Shown here one piece after another: positions 44,301 to 56,151 of a stretch of 64,000 bases of DNA (the stretch's first letter is position 1; every line of letters starts with the position of its first letter). Under the pieces are notes generated by a model. The model ran no database searches, was not told the DNA's origin, and was given only the letters and a program-made list of their open reading frames with translations. Source of the stretch: Balamuthia mandrillaris (taxonomy: Eukaryota; Discosea; Longamoebia; Balamuthiidae); the NCBI GenBank assembly GCA_031835245.1, contig JAVKOQ010000087.1:1-64000 (forward strand), given 5' to 3'. Made by a program: the position numbers and the translations under genes.

Positions 44301-47004
44301 AGCAATGCTCGTTCTTGTTTCTTCTTCACAATTGGCAAAACGTTGGAAGGCCGCACGAAAGCAAGAAGCCCCAATGGATCATCCTCGCGATGACCTTCTT
44401 TACAAAATACACACATCGGTTCTTCTTCTTCTTCATGTAACACGTTCTTGTCTTTTGCTGTTGTTGTCGCTTCAGTTTGGTTTGTGGTTTCTTCTGGTGT
44501 CTGTGTTTCTGTTGCAGTTTTACTGCGTTTAATGGCTGGCTCTTCGACCTCCATTTGCTTAAACGCATCTCCTGAAGCCTTCAGGAACGCTTGTTGCTGC
44601 GAGTTGAAATATTAGTAATGTTTCATTACAGTAAAGAGGCAAAGGGAACGCAGACAGACGACAAAGGTTAAAAAACATAAGAACACAAAAAAAAAAAAAA
44701 AAGATAAACTTACCTTAGCAGCAAACTGAGCGAGAACAGCAGCTTGTCGTGCCTTCAACATTCGTTTCCGTTTCGTCTCTTCATCTTCCTTTTGTTCACT
44801 ATCTTTGCCTGCACTACTGCCATCATCACCTCCCGACCGAACAACTTGCTTTCCTTTCTCGCCACCCTCTTCACCTTTTCTTCCCATTTTAAAGCCTGGT
44901 TCCGTTGCGTTGCCAAGCGTTTTGCTGTGTTCTTCGATTATGTCAGTTACTGACTTTCTTTGTTGTTTGAAAGGATAAGAGAGCGCGTCGAGTTTCTTCA
45001 TCATCTTCAGAATTTCCACCAACACGGTTTGTTGTTCAGCCAAAGTGGGAGAATGGAGATCGCAAAGTTGAATGAGGAACATAAGAATGCTGCCTTTTGT
45101 TGTTCTTGTACTTTCTCCTCCTTCTTTTGGTGTCTTCGTTGACGAACAAAGCACAGTAAATTCTTGAATGAGATTTGCCAACAAGTCATCGTAGAATGAA
45201 AACTCCATATCGTAAATGTTCTTTACGATGGTTTCTGCCTTGGCAGTCTCTTCCATTTCTGCTGTTACTTCTTTTTCTTTTTCCGTTTCATTCCGTGTTT
45301 CATCCGCACGCTGTATTTCCAATTCAAAGAATTGCAAAGATAGAAGCAAAAGGTTGAGAAAGCTGTTAAGAATCGGTTCAGAAAGCTTGAAACGTTCTTC
45401 CTCGTCTTGTTGGTGTTTTTCCATCTCTTCCATTTCCTCTTCTTCCTCTTCTTCTTCTTGTTTCCTTTCTCCCATTTTTTGACCATCGTTGATAGCTTGT
45501 CGATCGTGTAATGCTTTCATGAAAATTGTGAACATGAGGCGCAATACGACGTGCGAGTGAACAACTTCACGTACTCCGACGAATAGTGACAGTGGAACCG
45601 GTCGCAGCGATACACGGGGCATGTCTATTACTGATGTCTTTCCTTTTACTGAGCTCATCTTTTTGTTTGTGTTGTTATGGTTGGTTTTAAAAATCATGAT
45701 TAAGCTATTGAAGGGGAGAGCGAGAGAGAGCGAGAGAGAGAGCGAGAGAGAGAGCGAGAGAGAGAGCGAGAGAGAGGGAAGGAGAGAGCACAGAAGCAGA
45801 GAAGACAGAACAAAGAAAGATGAAAGAAAGAAGAAGAAACACAAACCTTTTTCATGTGATGTTTGTAATTTTCAGTAGCTTTTTCTAACTCACGAGTGGA
45901 AAAATGTGGGAAGTACGGATTGAACAGCCTCCAATACTCCGGTCTCAAGCTGTAGGTTCCTTGTCTCATGCCCTCCGCGTTACTAAACTCGGCCACTTCC
46001 TCCAAAATCTCAGAGATGAGAGACAGCTTATGATAAGTGGTCACCGTTTTGACAAGGTGCGGAGACAGTCCTTTCATCAATTGGCTATGGGTCATAGGGC
46101 TGATACAAAGGTACTGTACGATTTCGTGTTTGATAAGATCTTTAACGTGCCGTCTGCTCTCTTCCTTTCGTCGCTTCTTCCTCTCTTCCAGAGAATAAGA
46201 GGCAAATGGAAAGCCTCCTTCAGAAGAAGAAAATTGTTCGTTTTCGTTTTGGCCTAATGGAAGGCCTACGACCGTTCGTTCGTTGATGAGGTTGATCAAA
46301 AGACGAGCAAAGTATTCAGCTAGAACCGTCTTTTGTTGCAGAGTGCATTCTTCCATTGCCGCGAGTTCGTGAATGTGTTCTTCAAACGCGTCTCCTATCT
46401 CTTCCAACGAAGCATCATTATCCATCAATGCCATCAACTTTTCTTGAATGCCCGTCAAAATACCAACACGTCCATTGCCACTATGATCTTCCTCTTCTTC
46501 TTTCTCTTTTTCACCTTGTTTCTCTTCCGCTTCTTCACCAAATTGCATCCCTCTCTTTCTTCTTTTTCTTCTTTTCAACTCGGCGACTGACTTGGGCTCA
46601 GTACCCCACCAGTTGAAGAACTCAGTTAATCCAAAACGGTCCAAAAGAGTGGCCACGAAAGCGTCTTTCGTATTTGTTTTGTGTTTGTTATCCTCCCGTT
46701 CTTGTAATTCTTCTGGAAAGATCATCTTGTTTATGTCCTCTCTCTTTGTGGCGCAGTTGTGAAGAAGAGCAGCGCTGCATTGCATCATGGCGAGGTCGAG
46801 GTCGGAGAGATGATTGGCGCCGATGGTGTGACGGTAGAGAAAGGCCTGTTGGTGCATTTGTTCGCCATTGCGAACCCAAAGGCCTGCTGAGATTTGTGCA
46901 GCGAGTACCTGAATTAAAAAAAAAAACGAAATAAAACGATTAAATCAATGGAAAAGCAAGTGAGAGACTGGGAGTGAGAGTGAGAGCGAAAGAGACAGGG
47001 ACAG

Positions 47005-47047
<43 letters not shown>

Positions 47048-47927
47048 AGGTTAGGTACCTGTACACGCAAAGGATGTTCCAATAACAGCAACGCGATGTC
47101 CTCTTGGGACAACAGCCATTTCTTGTGTCGCAAATTGGCGAGGGCGTCAGGAATGGGCCCCTCATCACCGGGCACCACATGTGCCATCATCTTAGGAAAG
47201 AGGTCTATCATGGAAAGACCAAACTGATTGCTAGCATCAGCGAACAAACGTGCCAAAAGACGATTAAGCGGCAAATGAAAGGTGACCGGCTCTCGCATGA
47301 CATCAAAGTTGATGATGACATGTCTGCCATCAAACTTGTTCCTCTTTCGAAACGCGAATTGAAAAGATGAGGGTTTTGCCAGCTGTTTTTGGGCCAGTCT
47401 TTCTTCTTTAAGTCGGTTATGTTTCACGCGTTTAAACTCTTCGTGGATGAACGTCAGCAACGAGAAGATCGCTTCTTGGATGGCGTTTTTCAGAACAGGG
47501 ACTTTCCACTGTTCGTCGTCCATAGAAGAAGCCCGATCGTTGTTGCTAAGGAAGGCGCGAATGAGGCGATTGTCTTCGCGATTATCCGGAGAGAGCTCCA
47601 CCGAAAGATAAAGCTCTAACATGGCCTCACTGAGGAAAGAAACGATCGGTTGCAACAATTCCAATTCTAGAGAGAAAGCATCTCGCCAGGTTTCGTTCTC
47701 GTACTCTATGTGGCCCAAAGAGGAGGGTCTTCTCTGGTAGTAGTTCATACCCTGCAATAAGTACCATAACTCCAAGAAGAGCGAATAGTTATTTTCTTCT
47801 TCACTATTGGACGAAGAGCTATCGCAGGCGTACTGTTTGTTGCACAAAGAAAGCAACAAATACAGCAGAATATGAGAGGAAGAACAAGAAGATGAAGAAT
47901 GTTAACAAGAAGCAGAACAAGAACAAG

Positions 47928-48004
<77 letters not shown>

Positions 48005-49363
48005 GGAGTTATACCTGTTCATCCAATCCAGCAGAAAATAAAAGATGTTGTGTTACACTAGGAACGGAGCAAGTAGCTCTAAGATCGTGACAAAGATACC
48101 AATACTTCCGTTTGCGTAGGATAATGCTGCTGTCATTCATCACGCGTTCCATATACTCATCCAAATCGGGCTCGCTATCTCCATCTTCCTCGGATTCTTT
48201 CTATTGAGCGAGAGAAAGTTAGAGAAAATAACAAGACCGAGACTATCGCACAAGTAACAAAGCAAGAAATAAATTTTAAGCCTACAAACCGGTTTCATTA
48301 CAAAAACACTCCGCAAAGTAGAGGTCAGCTTCGACAACAGACTGGTCAGCAGAGAGGGCTCTTGCACCAAAAGAGGGATTAGTTGAGGGTGAAGAAACTG
48401 GGTGGACATCGTCAGCGGCGTTTGATACTGCGCGATTTCTTCTCGTTGTCTTTCCAGTTCTGCCACCTCAAACCCTCTTTCCTCGATCTCTTCTTTGGAG
48501 ATGCCATCGTCAGGCTGCTGCTCGCTGCGTTCTTGTTGGGCTCTCAATTCTTCATGAAGAAGTTCAGTGAGCTGTTTTTTCTCGTACTCGTTATCGATAA
48601 CCACGTCGATGAAATTGCAGTACACTTTGACAAAGGCACGAGCGAATCGCCGTTTGAACAATGTGTCTCCTAGTATATTTTTTGATTGACAATGTTAAAT
48701 ATCAAGCCTTTTTAGTCGCGGTAGCCTTTTAAAAACGATAAGGCAACAGATGGAGAAAAAAGCATACCTATTAACATGAAATAAAACTTCCGTAATTCCT
48801 CAATGATTACAGAAGGAAAAATGTGATCCACGAGCAACAACCACAAGATTACCGAGTTATCATCGACGTCTTCCAACTCTTCTGGGGTTTCCAGTTCTTT
48901 CTCTTTTTCTTCTTTCTCTTTCTCTGCTACCATCATCTCCTCTGTTGCCTTTATCTTTTTTGTACAGGAGGCAGTATAAGCAGCGGCGGCAGCGGCGGCA
49001 GCAGCTGACTTGAGCTCAGCAAGTGCTTGCTCGGTCTCCGGTCTCTCCAACCGCATACCATAGCCCGAAGGCAAGCATTGGTTCATCACATCGCATAGGA
49101 TTCTGCGCATACCATCTCCAAACCACTCCACTATCTTCATGAGCCACTGTAACATGAAAAGCGCTTCATTGCGCAAGGCGTCTCGTTCTTTGGTAAGTTG
49201 TTTTCTTTGGCGCTCTCGCTCTGAGGCGGGTATTCTCTCAGCATCGTTTTCTGTTCCTCTCCTTCCCTGCAAGATAGAAAGAAATGAAATGGAGTTAAAA
49301 ACGAGAAAGCACACAAATAGAAGAGAGATGATAACAGGTGAGAGGGAGAGGGAGAGAGAGAGA

Positions 49364-49412
<49 letters not shown>

Positions 49413-50641
49413 GAACAATATGAAAGGAGACTGGAACAAATCGGAGAAAAAGGACAAGAGTTAAAATATAAGGGAATAAAGTGAGCATTACTTGTGCATG
49501 ATAAACAGCGTTCATTTTAGAAGTATCGTTCACATATCCAAGACGCAACAAACGGTACACAAGTTCCTGCACGAAGCGAGTAAGTGCTATCTTAGATACC
49601 TCGCGCATCTTTGGAGGAAGCATGGCTGTAGGATCGTCATCCTCGGTTGCTCCTTTATGAAAACGGCAATTGCCCTCTGGTCTCCAAGCCAAAGGATCGC
49701 CACAATCGCAACAACCTCCACCAACTCGTATCATGTGATCTATTGTTTGCGCACACAGCAAGTGAAAAGGTTTTTTGTATAAAACAACGCGAAGAGACGA
49801 GAATTAGCGAAAAAGAAGAAAAAGAGAGAGGGAAAAGGTGCATACAATCATGGTTGGTGTGATCGCCAGCTTGAAAACATTCCACACAAATTGCACTGTT
49901 ATTTTTTTAAAAAAAAAGCATGCGTTAGCAACACATGCGCAGAAGAGTGATGAAATAACGGATAGGCGTAGAGCAAACCATGGTTCATCGTAGCCACAGT
50001 CTTCACACTTGTAGGCAATGTCCCCATTCTTCCAAATCTTGCCGCACACGTTCGACTTACCAGCCGTCTTGCGTTGAATCTCATCCTTCACTTGTGCTGG
50101 AGTTCCACACCCTGTTTATGGAAAAAACGAACAGCAACAACATAAGACAACAACAAAACATGATGAGCAACATAAAACGTAAGAAGAAGGAAAGTGGAGA
50201 GAAGAGAGAAGAGAGAAGAGAGAAGAGTTAGAGTTTACCAGCGCACAGGATCCAAATGCAAGTGCTGACGGTCTGCTGTATCGTCTTCGTGGCGAACAGC
50301 CACGTCATAAAGGTGGGAATCTCCTCGGCGTCACTGCCCAGGAGTCGCGCCACCTCCTCCAGCCCACGCGCATGCAGCCGCTCCGCAGCGGCGCACACCG
50401 CGTCCCAACCCTGAGGCTGGGAAGAGGAGGAGGCAGAGGAAGCAGCAGCAGCAGCGGAGCCCTGCCCCTCCCACGCCTGCCAAAAGTAGGGCGGGCGGAA
50501 GAGGCCGCTCGGGTCGGGGGCGCAAAGGCGCTCCTCGGGCGACCACATCTCTTCCAAGGGGAGCCACCGCACGTCCGCCAGGTTGGTGCTCACCCTAGGG
50601 GGTGGTGGCGTTGGTGTAGAAGAGGCAGCAGAGGAGCTCAT
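41327..50641 (-). CDS. UBR3-type N-recognin E3 ubiquitin ligase
   Basis: Fourteen exons, all phase-matched: 50641-50239, 50111-49979, 49895-49846, 49739-49492, 49266-48768, 48669-48290, 48200-48015, 47832-47059, 46908-45847, 45658-44714, 44596-43298, 43214-42081, 42005-41766 and 41608-41327; 2544 residues. The UBR box (about 145-225; VCGKIWKNGDIAYKCEDCG, CAICVECFQAGDHTNHD, GGGCCDCGDP) binds degrons. There is no ClpS-like domain after it, unlike UBR1. The RING starts at about 1605 (MCVFCKEGHREDDPLG) and is completed after a 170-residue Glu-rich insert by CGHYMHANCRHKYC and CPLC. The C-terminal cap has CKQCGITPDQPAYCLICGRF and SPYLDSHGEEDFGLKRGRPL. Such ligases ubiquitylate proteins with destabilising N-termini or related substrates. 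Long Glu/Ser inserts interrupt the middle. Confidence 0.93.
45717..45778 (-). repeat. GA-rich tract, UBR intron
   Basis: GAGAGAGC-type repeats; CT on the coding strand, in the intron between exons 9 and 10. Confidence 0.9.
47009..47042 (-). repeat. (GA)n tract, UBR intron
   Basis: Pure GA on the plus strand, in the intron between exons 8 and 9. Confidence 0.95.
47926..48004 (-). repeat. (AAC)n trinucleotide tract, UBR intron 7
   Basis: About 25 AAC units on the plus strand, GTT on the coding strand, starting 11 bp after the donor at 48014. Confidence 0.95.
49339..49411 (-). repeat. (GA)n tract, UBR intron
   Basis: GA on the plus strand over about 70 bp with small interruptions, in the intron between exons 4 and 5. 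Confidence 0.95.
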
Positions 50642-50850
50642 CGTGTTCGCTCTCTCTCTTCTCTTTTCTCTGCTACTTTTTCTTTGGTGTTTTGAGGGGC
50701 CAGAAAAAAATTTTATGGTCCGCAAAAAAAATAAATGCTGAAAAATTTCAATTATTTGATAATTTTCAAGATAAAACACGCCAAATTTCGATTTTTTGAC
50801 AAACCGAAAAATAATGGCGAAATGGCGCTAATTGGTACGCGGAAGTATTG

Positions 50851-50858
50851 TGTCGACA
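50851..50858. promoter_or_regulatory. TGTCGACA palindrome in the UBR/carrier divergent promoter
   Basis: Lies 210 bp upstream of the UBR ATG (minus) and 173 bp upstream of the proposed carrier ATG (plus), so it could serve both genes. E2F-like GGCGAAAT/GGCGC stretches lie next to it (50817-50830). Confidence 0.4.
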
Positions 50859-51030
50859 CCTTTGCAGACAAACAAACGGAGAGAATTATTTTTAAGGTGT
50901 GTGTGGGCGCTTGCAACCGGCCGCACTACAAGTATACTCTGTTTGTCTCTCTCTCTCTCTCTCTTTTTTGTTCCTCCTCCTCCTTCTCTACTAGCTGCTG
51001 TGATCTTCCTCCTTTTGTTTCAAGCCAACC

Positions 51031-51471
51031 ATGGTTCGTTTTTTTTTGTTCTGCTTCTTCTTTTTGTGTGTTTTTGTCCCGCTGTGTGAGTGTCTCTTGG
51101 AAAAAATGTGCTGCGTTACTTTTGTTGTGTTCGTTCACTTCCTTTTCAAATCGCACTCTCTCCTTCTTTTGTTGTTGCTGTTGCTGCTGTACTGCTTATG
51201 CTGCTCTGTAACGTGTGTGTGTTGTTCAGTCTGAGAAAAAGCAACCCAAGAAAATTACTGCCAAGGAAGTGGTGACCAACAGCGTCTCTGGAGGGGTCTC
51301 TGGAGCGCTGGAGATCATGTTCACCTTCCCCTTTGAGTTCGCCAAGACCCAGATCCAGCTCAACCCACACAAGTACAAAACGACTTGGGGTTGTTGGAAG
51401 TTGACCACCCAGCAATATGGCTTTACAGGTTTGTTTTTGCTTCTCTTCTCTATTTCTTGTTTTGTTGTTTT

Positions 51472-51507
<36 letters not shown>

Positions 51508-52603
51508 CTTAAGCGCAGAATAAGAGAGAGGAAGAGCGAAAACAGAAAAAGGCGTACTCGGGAAGAAGAGCGAAAAGGGAACTAGAAAGAAAACGCTAAG
51601 AGAGAGAGAGAGAGAGAGAGAGCACCAGAGAACACGCGGGAGAGAGAAAACTGATTGGAGAATTTTCTCTAATCTGCCTTTGTTGTAATATGCAGCCTTG
51701 TATAGAGGCATGCCTCCTCTGATCGTGTTTGGTATTCCCAGGAATGCTGCCCGTTTTACCGCCGCAGAGTATACCAAGAGCATAATGGACATTTATGCTC
51801 CAGACATGGGACTCGTCCCTCAAAACATTATCGGAGGTTTCGTTGGTGGTTTCTCCGAGGCAGTTTTGGTTACCACTTACCAAGAGACCATGAAGGTTTG
51901 CCTCTCTGTTCTTATTTTACTTTCTTTCCCTACTATCGCTCTTTCTATCTTCACTCTCCTCTTTGCTCTTCTCTATTGCTCCTTTGACTCGTACTCTCGT
52001 TCTCTCTTCTAGTTACGCTTAGTCTATAGACTTTTGTCTTTCTTCACTTCTTGCTTCTTTATCTCTTCATATTTAACTTCCGAAACTCTCCAAAAAAAGG
52101 TCCGATTGATTCACGACCGCCTCTCCGAAAAGCCCCGTTTCAGGAATACCTTCCACGGCATCACCACCATCTTGCGCGAGCAAGGTTTCTCCGGCGTCTA
52201 CAAAGGGCTCACCGCCACCATCATCAAGCAAGGCAGCAACCAGGCTATCCGGTTCCCCGTGTATTACTACCTCAAGAATCAGATCCTGGGCGACCCTAAG
52301 GCCGACTTCAGCAAGAACGGCGTGGTCTGGGGCAACATCCAGGGCCTCTTTGTGGGTGCCGTGGCCGGAGCAGCCTCCGTGGTTGGCAACACCCCCATCG
52401 ACGTCATAAAGACCAAGATGCAGGGCTTCGAGTCGCAGAGGTACGGCGGCATGGGCAACACCATCCGCCTCATTTGGAAGGAGGAGGGCTTCATGGGCTT
52501 CTACAAGGGCATGGGGGCGAGGCTGGGGCGTGTGTCGGCGGACGTGGCGCTGACGTTCTTGTTCATGGAGCAGGTGAAAGTCATGTTGAAGAAGTTGTGG
52601 TGA
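51031..52603 (+). CDS. Mitochondrial tricarboxylate (citrate) carrier, SLC25 family
   Basis: Exons 51031-51033 (ATG only), 51230-51428, 51696-51895 and 52100-52603 give 301 residues, the normal carrier length. Three repeats are visible: SGGVSGALEIMFTFPFEFAK, GGFVGGFSEAVLVTTYQETM and GAVAGAASVVGNTPIDVIKT with KMQG. Repeats 1 and 3 keep the Px[DE]xx[KR] signature; repeat 2 has T-Y-Q-E-T-M-K with the proline replaced. The blocks VRLIHDR, GLTATIIKQGSNQAIRF and GRVSADVAL are diagnostic for the citrate/malate exchanger SLC25A1. It acts in the inner mitochondrial membrane, exporting citrate for lipid synthesis. The first exon is inferred: the acceptor at 51229 is in frame and the nearest matching ATG-GT is at 51031; another start is possible. 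Confidence 0.88.
51474..51622 (+). repeat. (CT)n and (GA)n tracts in one intron
   Basis: CT at 51474-51504 and GA at 51599-51622, both in intron 2 of the carrier gene. They are complementary and could pair in the pre-mRNA. Confidence 0.9.
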
Positions 52604-53056
52604 TGAAGGAAAAATTTTTTTCTCGCGTTTCATTCTCTTATCCTTCTCTCTCTTCCTTCATTTCTTCTCCCGCATGTCTACAAAAACGATGAAATATATC
52701 GATAATCGGTCCTATTTGTCGTTACAAATTTTGGAACATTACCAAAACAGTTGAATAGAACGAATGTGGATTGGTTGCCGTTTTTGTTTTCCATCCTCCT
52801 GATCTTGATCGTCACCCAAAAAGAACTTTTTGGGTGAAGTTTCTCTTTTTATTTGCAAAAAAAAAAAACCAAAAAGCATTCATAGGGGAAGTGAAGAAGT
52901 AAGCGAAAAGGTTTGCTCTTCTTTCATAGAAATAGGAAGCCTTGGTATTTTTTTTTTTTCAAAAAAAAAAATCTGTGCGATGACCTAACCACACACACCA
53001 CTTTTTGTACAAACGTTGAAAGCAGAAGCAAAAAGCAAAAAAAAAATACAAAACCA
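52604..53056. other. Intergenic region before the phosphatase gene
   Basis: About 450 bp of AT-rich DNA with A runs near 52860 and 52960 and an A-rich leader before 53057. No gene or recognised motif. Confidence 0.6.
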
Positions 53057-53467
53057 ATGGGAGGAAAACCATCACGTATTCTTGGCACCACTTTTATTCA
53101 GGGCGGAAGCGATGTGCTGCGAGATGGGGAGTGGTTCCGTGCGAACGGCGTGACGGACGTGGTTTCCATTTGCGACGTCTACCCGGACCGAAGCATCATT
53201 TCGGAGGAACGGAATATTTGGATAGACCTCTATGACGTGGAAAGCACCAACTTGCTCGACCACTTTGAGCGGACCACTCGCTTTATTCACAAAGCAAGAG
53301 CGAGCGGAGGTTGTGTTTATGTATGCTCCTTTCCTCTTTGGTTTTTTGTTTGGAACCATGTTTTATTTTGTTTCTTTTAATAACCTGGTTGCCATTACAC
53401 TTCCGTCCATAGGTACACTGCGCTGCAGGTTTGTTTTTCTCTCTGCTCTTCTTCGTTCGTCCCGTTT

Positions 53468-53499
<32 letters not shown>

Positions 53500-53921
53500 G
53501 CTTCCAGATTTTTTGTTTCTATTTTTCTTTACTTCTTCGTCTTTTTTCTTCACCTCTATTCTCCTCTCATCTGTGTGAAAACCAAACAAAAGGAATCTCT
53601 CGATCGTCGACGATTTCAAGCGCCTATTTAATGTGTTGGTTGGAGTTGACGATGGAAGAGGCACTCCAAGTGCTCAAGCTCTCTCGCCCGGCCGTTTCGC
53701 CCAACAGAGGGTTCCGCGAGCAGTTGAAGCGGTTCGAGGCCAGCGAGCTGAGAAACCTCCTCGTGGAGGAGTTCAAGAAAGAGCGAGAGGCCAACGGCGA
53801 ACTGCAAAAGCTTTATGAGGCGGACCAAGCTGACATCGCGCAAAAGAGGGAAGCCAGTGCCCAACAACAACAAGAAAAGTCAGGGGCCTCTGGGTCTTCC
53901 AACAGTTATTTTGTTTACTAG
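53057..53921 (+). CDS. Dual-specificity phosphatase (DUSP22-like)
   Basis: Exons 53057-53320, 53413-53428 (16 nt) and 53593-53921, 202 residues. The protein begins MGGKPSRILG; the Gly2 could be N-myristoylated, as in DUSP15/22. The catalytic loop VHCAAGISRSST has the Cys and Arg intact and is created by the 16-nt microexon, which encodes VHCAA. An Asp that could act as general acid is in WIDLYDVEST. AYLMCWLELTMEEALQVLKL and RPAVSPNRGFREQLKRFE complete the domain. It dephosphorylates phospho-Tyr/Thr, in animals of JNK-pathway kinases. The Gln/Ser-rich C-terminus is disordered. Confidence 0.9.
53469..53494 (+). repeat. (CT)n tract, phosphatase intron 2
   Basis: CT on the coding strand about 90 bp before the acceptor. 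Confidence 0.9.
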
Positions 53922-54264
53922 TTTCTCATCAAAGTTTGTTCTCTTGCTTGCGGCGTCTTTTCTTTTGTTTGTGATGAGATCATTATTCATTTTGATTTTC
54001 GATTGGACGTTGCAATTTGTTTAGATGACGACATTTCATCCAAAATTGGCAAAATCTTATGTCACCACTTCACTGAAAAAGTAAATTTGACTCTTGTAAG
54101 GAAAAAACACAACGATGATCAGGAAATAGGAAATCAAACAATCAAACGACGAAGAGAGAAAGAGAGAACACACATAAAGCAGAAGCGCCTCTGTTCATCG
54201 TCATTCTGTTTCAAGCTTCTTGTGACAAGCCGACCTGTTTTTTTTTTTTTTTTCGTTACAGCAA
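53922..54264. other. Interval between phosphatase and kelch genes
   Basis: 343 bp. It probably contains the kelch promoter and a non-coding first exon ending at a T-rich acceptor (54261). No other feature seen. Confidence 0.5.
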
Positions 54265-54831
54265 ATGCAACACGAGGACGAAGAGGGCAAATCGTCCACT
54301 TTCAGCAGCACAACGCTCCGGTGGCGCGAGATCAAAGGAGCGGAGAACATCCCTCGGACCGGCCGGTTGTGCCACACCATCACGCCCATTCACGGCCACC
54401 GCCTGTTCTGTTGGGGCGGCTGGGGTGGGGAGGAGGAGAGGTACACCGATGCCTTCATTTTCGATGTGGAGCTGGAAGAGTGGACCCCGGTGGAGTGCAA
54501 GGGCGACGTCCCTGCCCCTCGCTCCACTCATTCGGTATGTTGCTGCGTTTGCTTTCCTTCTGATAGTGATAAACCTTCATGTACCTCGTGTTGCCGTTCA
54601 TCCAACCATCGTTTTTTTTTTTGTTAAAACACAAAGATGACGAGCATCAATGGAGGCAAGCAGCTGTTACTCTTTGCTGGCTACCTTGGCGGTGAACGAC
54701 GGGCCAACGACATGCACATTTTAGACGTTGGTAAGTGTCGCTCTTTCATAGTTTCTCTCTCGTTCCTGTTCCTGTTCTCTTTTGTTCTTTCTCGTCCCCT
54801 CTATTTTCTCTCTCGTTCTCTGCTCTCCCCC

Positions 54832-54882
<51 letters not shown>

Positions 54883-54900
54883 GTTGCTTTTTGTTTTTCT

Positions 54901-54940
<40 letters not shown>

Positions 54941-55190
54941 ATCGTTCTTGTCTATCTTCCTTGAGTCTATCATATCTTCACTGAGAAATGTTCACTCTCT
55001 CTCTTTAAAAAAACAACACAAAGACTCTTTAACATGGAGACTCATCCAACCTAAAAATGGCGTGGTGCCGCCAGCTCGAAATACACATACCGCAACTTTG
55101 TTAGGCGATGGCCGTCGCATCGTCGTGTTTGGAGGAAGGAACAGCTCACACTTCTTCAACGATGTTTGGATGTTTGATATCCGTATGATA

Positions 55191-55230
<40 letters not shown>

Positions 55231-56024
55231 GATTTCTCTCTCTCTTCGGCTTTCAATCTCTTGGTTGCCTTATCTAATATTCTTCTTCGAACGAACAATA
55301 TCAACGAACAGCAACTACGACATGGACACCATTGACCATGAGTGGTAATGACAACATTCCAAGTGGACGTTCTGGCCATTCGGCCGTCCTCAAAGGAGAC
55401 AACCGCATCATTATCTTTGGGGGTTGGGACGGTGGCCGGAATCGCTTTGGCCAAGTATGGGAGCTAGACCCTTGTGCGTACTTTTTCCCTCTTTCATCAT
55501 TCATCTCTTGTTTTGTAGCACTCGTTTCTTATGCCACTCCAAAAGTAAACCAAAAGTGGATACTACATGACCCAATGGCCATCGATAGCCACCAGCCAGC
55601 CGCTCGTTCAGGGCACACCGCCGCCCTGCTTAACCAGCAGGAGATGGTGGTCTTTGGCGGTTGGGGCGAAGGAATCTACCGCAGCGACGTGTACATACTT
55701 CACCTGGAGAGGATGGAGTGGCGACTGGTGGCGCCGGCAGGTATAAAGTGCCCCAGCCCACGTCGCTTCCACGCCATGGCAAGCATTCCTCCCTTCGGGG
55801 CGTTCATTCACGGAGGAAAGAGCCACGATTACCAGCATCAATACAACGACATGTTTGTGTTGAGCGTTGGGCCGCCTTCTTTGCAAGGCATGTGTAAACA
55901 GCATATCAAGGACAACTTGGCGCGGTATAAGAGCGAGCGGGAGTGGCCGGCGATTCCTCTGGAGCTGCGTTCCTCCATGGAGAACAGCGCTGAAGAAGAA
56001 GCAGAGAAAGAAGAACAGCTGTGA
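54265..56024 (+). CDS. Kelch-repeat protein (Rab9p40/RABEPK-like)
   Basis: Exons 54265-54534, 54637-54730, 55024-55182, 55312-55473 and 55546-56024 join to 387 residues. At least five kelch repeats form most of the protein: WGGWGGEEERYTDAFIFDVE, FAGYLGGERRANDMHILDV, VVFGGRNSSHFFNDVWMFDI, IIFGGWDGGRNRFGQVWELD, VVFGGWGEGIYRSDVYILH. Each has the GG pair and the downstream W or Y of the beta-propeller. No BTB, F-box or other domain is attached, and the C-terminus is an acidic helix. Such single-propeller proteins are adaptors, for example in endosome or actin functions. The ATG lies just after a splice acceptor, so the 5' UTR is probably spliced. Confidence 0.9.
54838..54939 (+). repeat. Double (CT)n tract, kelch intron
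   Basis: CT at 54838-54872 and 54904-54939, separated by about 30 bp, both on the coding strand. Confidence 0.95.
55195..55226 (+). repeat. (CT)n tract, kelch intron
   Basis: Begins 12 bp after the GTATGA donor, so it sits at the 5' side of the intron rather than next to the acceptor. Confidence 0.95.
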
Positions 56025-56031
56025 AAAAATA

Positions 56032-56151
56032 TGTCGACAAATCAACGTCGACACAAATTGTTCCATTTGACTCCTCATCCTGTAATGTCCACAAAAATTG
56101 AATGACGTAATTTCACGTAGAGCCAATCGATCTGCATCTTTATTGTCGACA
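56032..56151. promoter_or_regulatory. Two TGTCGACA palindromes before the ASH/MSP gene
   Basis: Perfect copies at 56032-56039 and 56144-56151, 311 and 199 bp before the ATG at 56350, with a CGTCGACA variant at 56046 and TGACGTAA at 56103. The first copy immediately follows the stop codon of the kelch gene. Confidence 0.4.

Noticed and set aside
54003-54263. Possible start of the kelch gene or a separate gene
   Set aside because: The frame is short and not conserved, and the T-rich acceptor at 54261 suggests this part is intron or 5' UTR.
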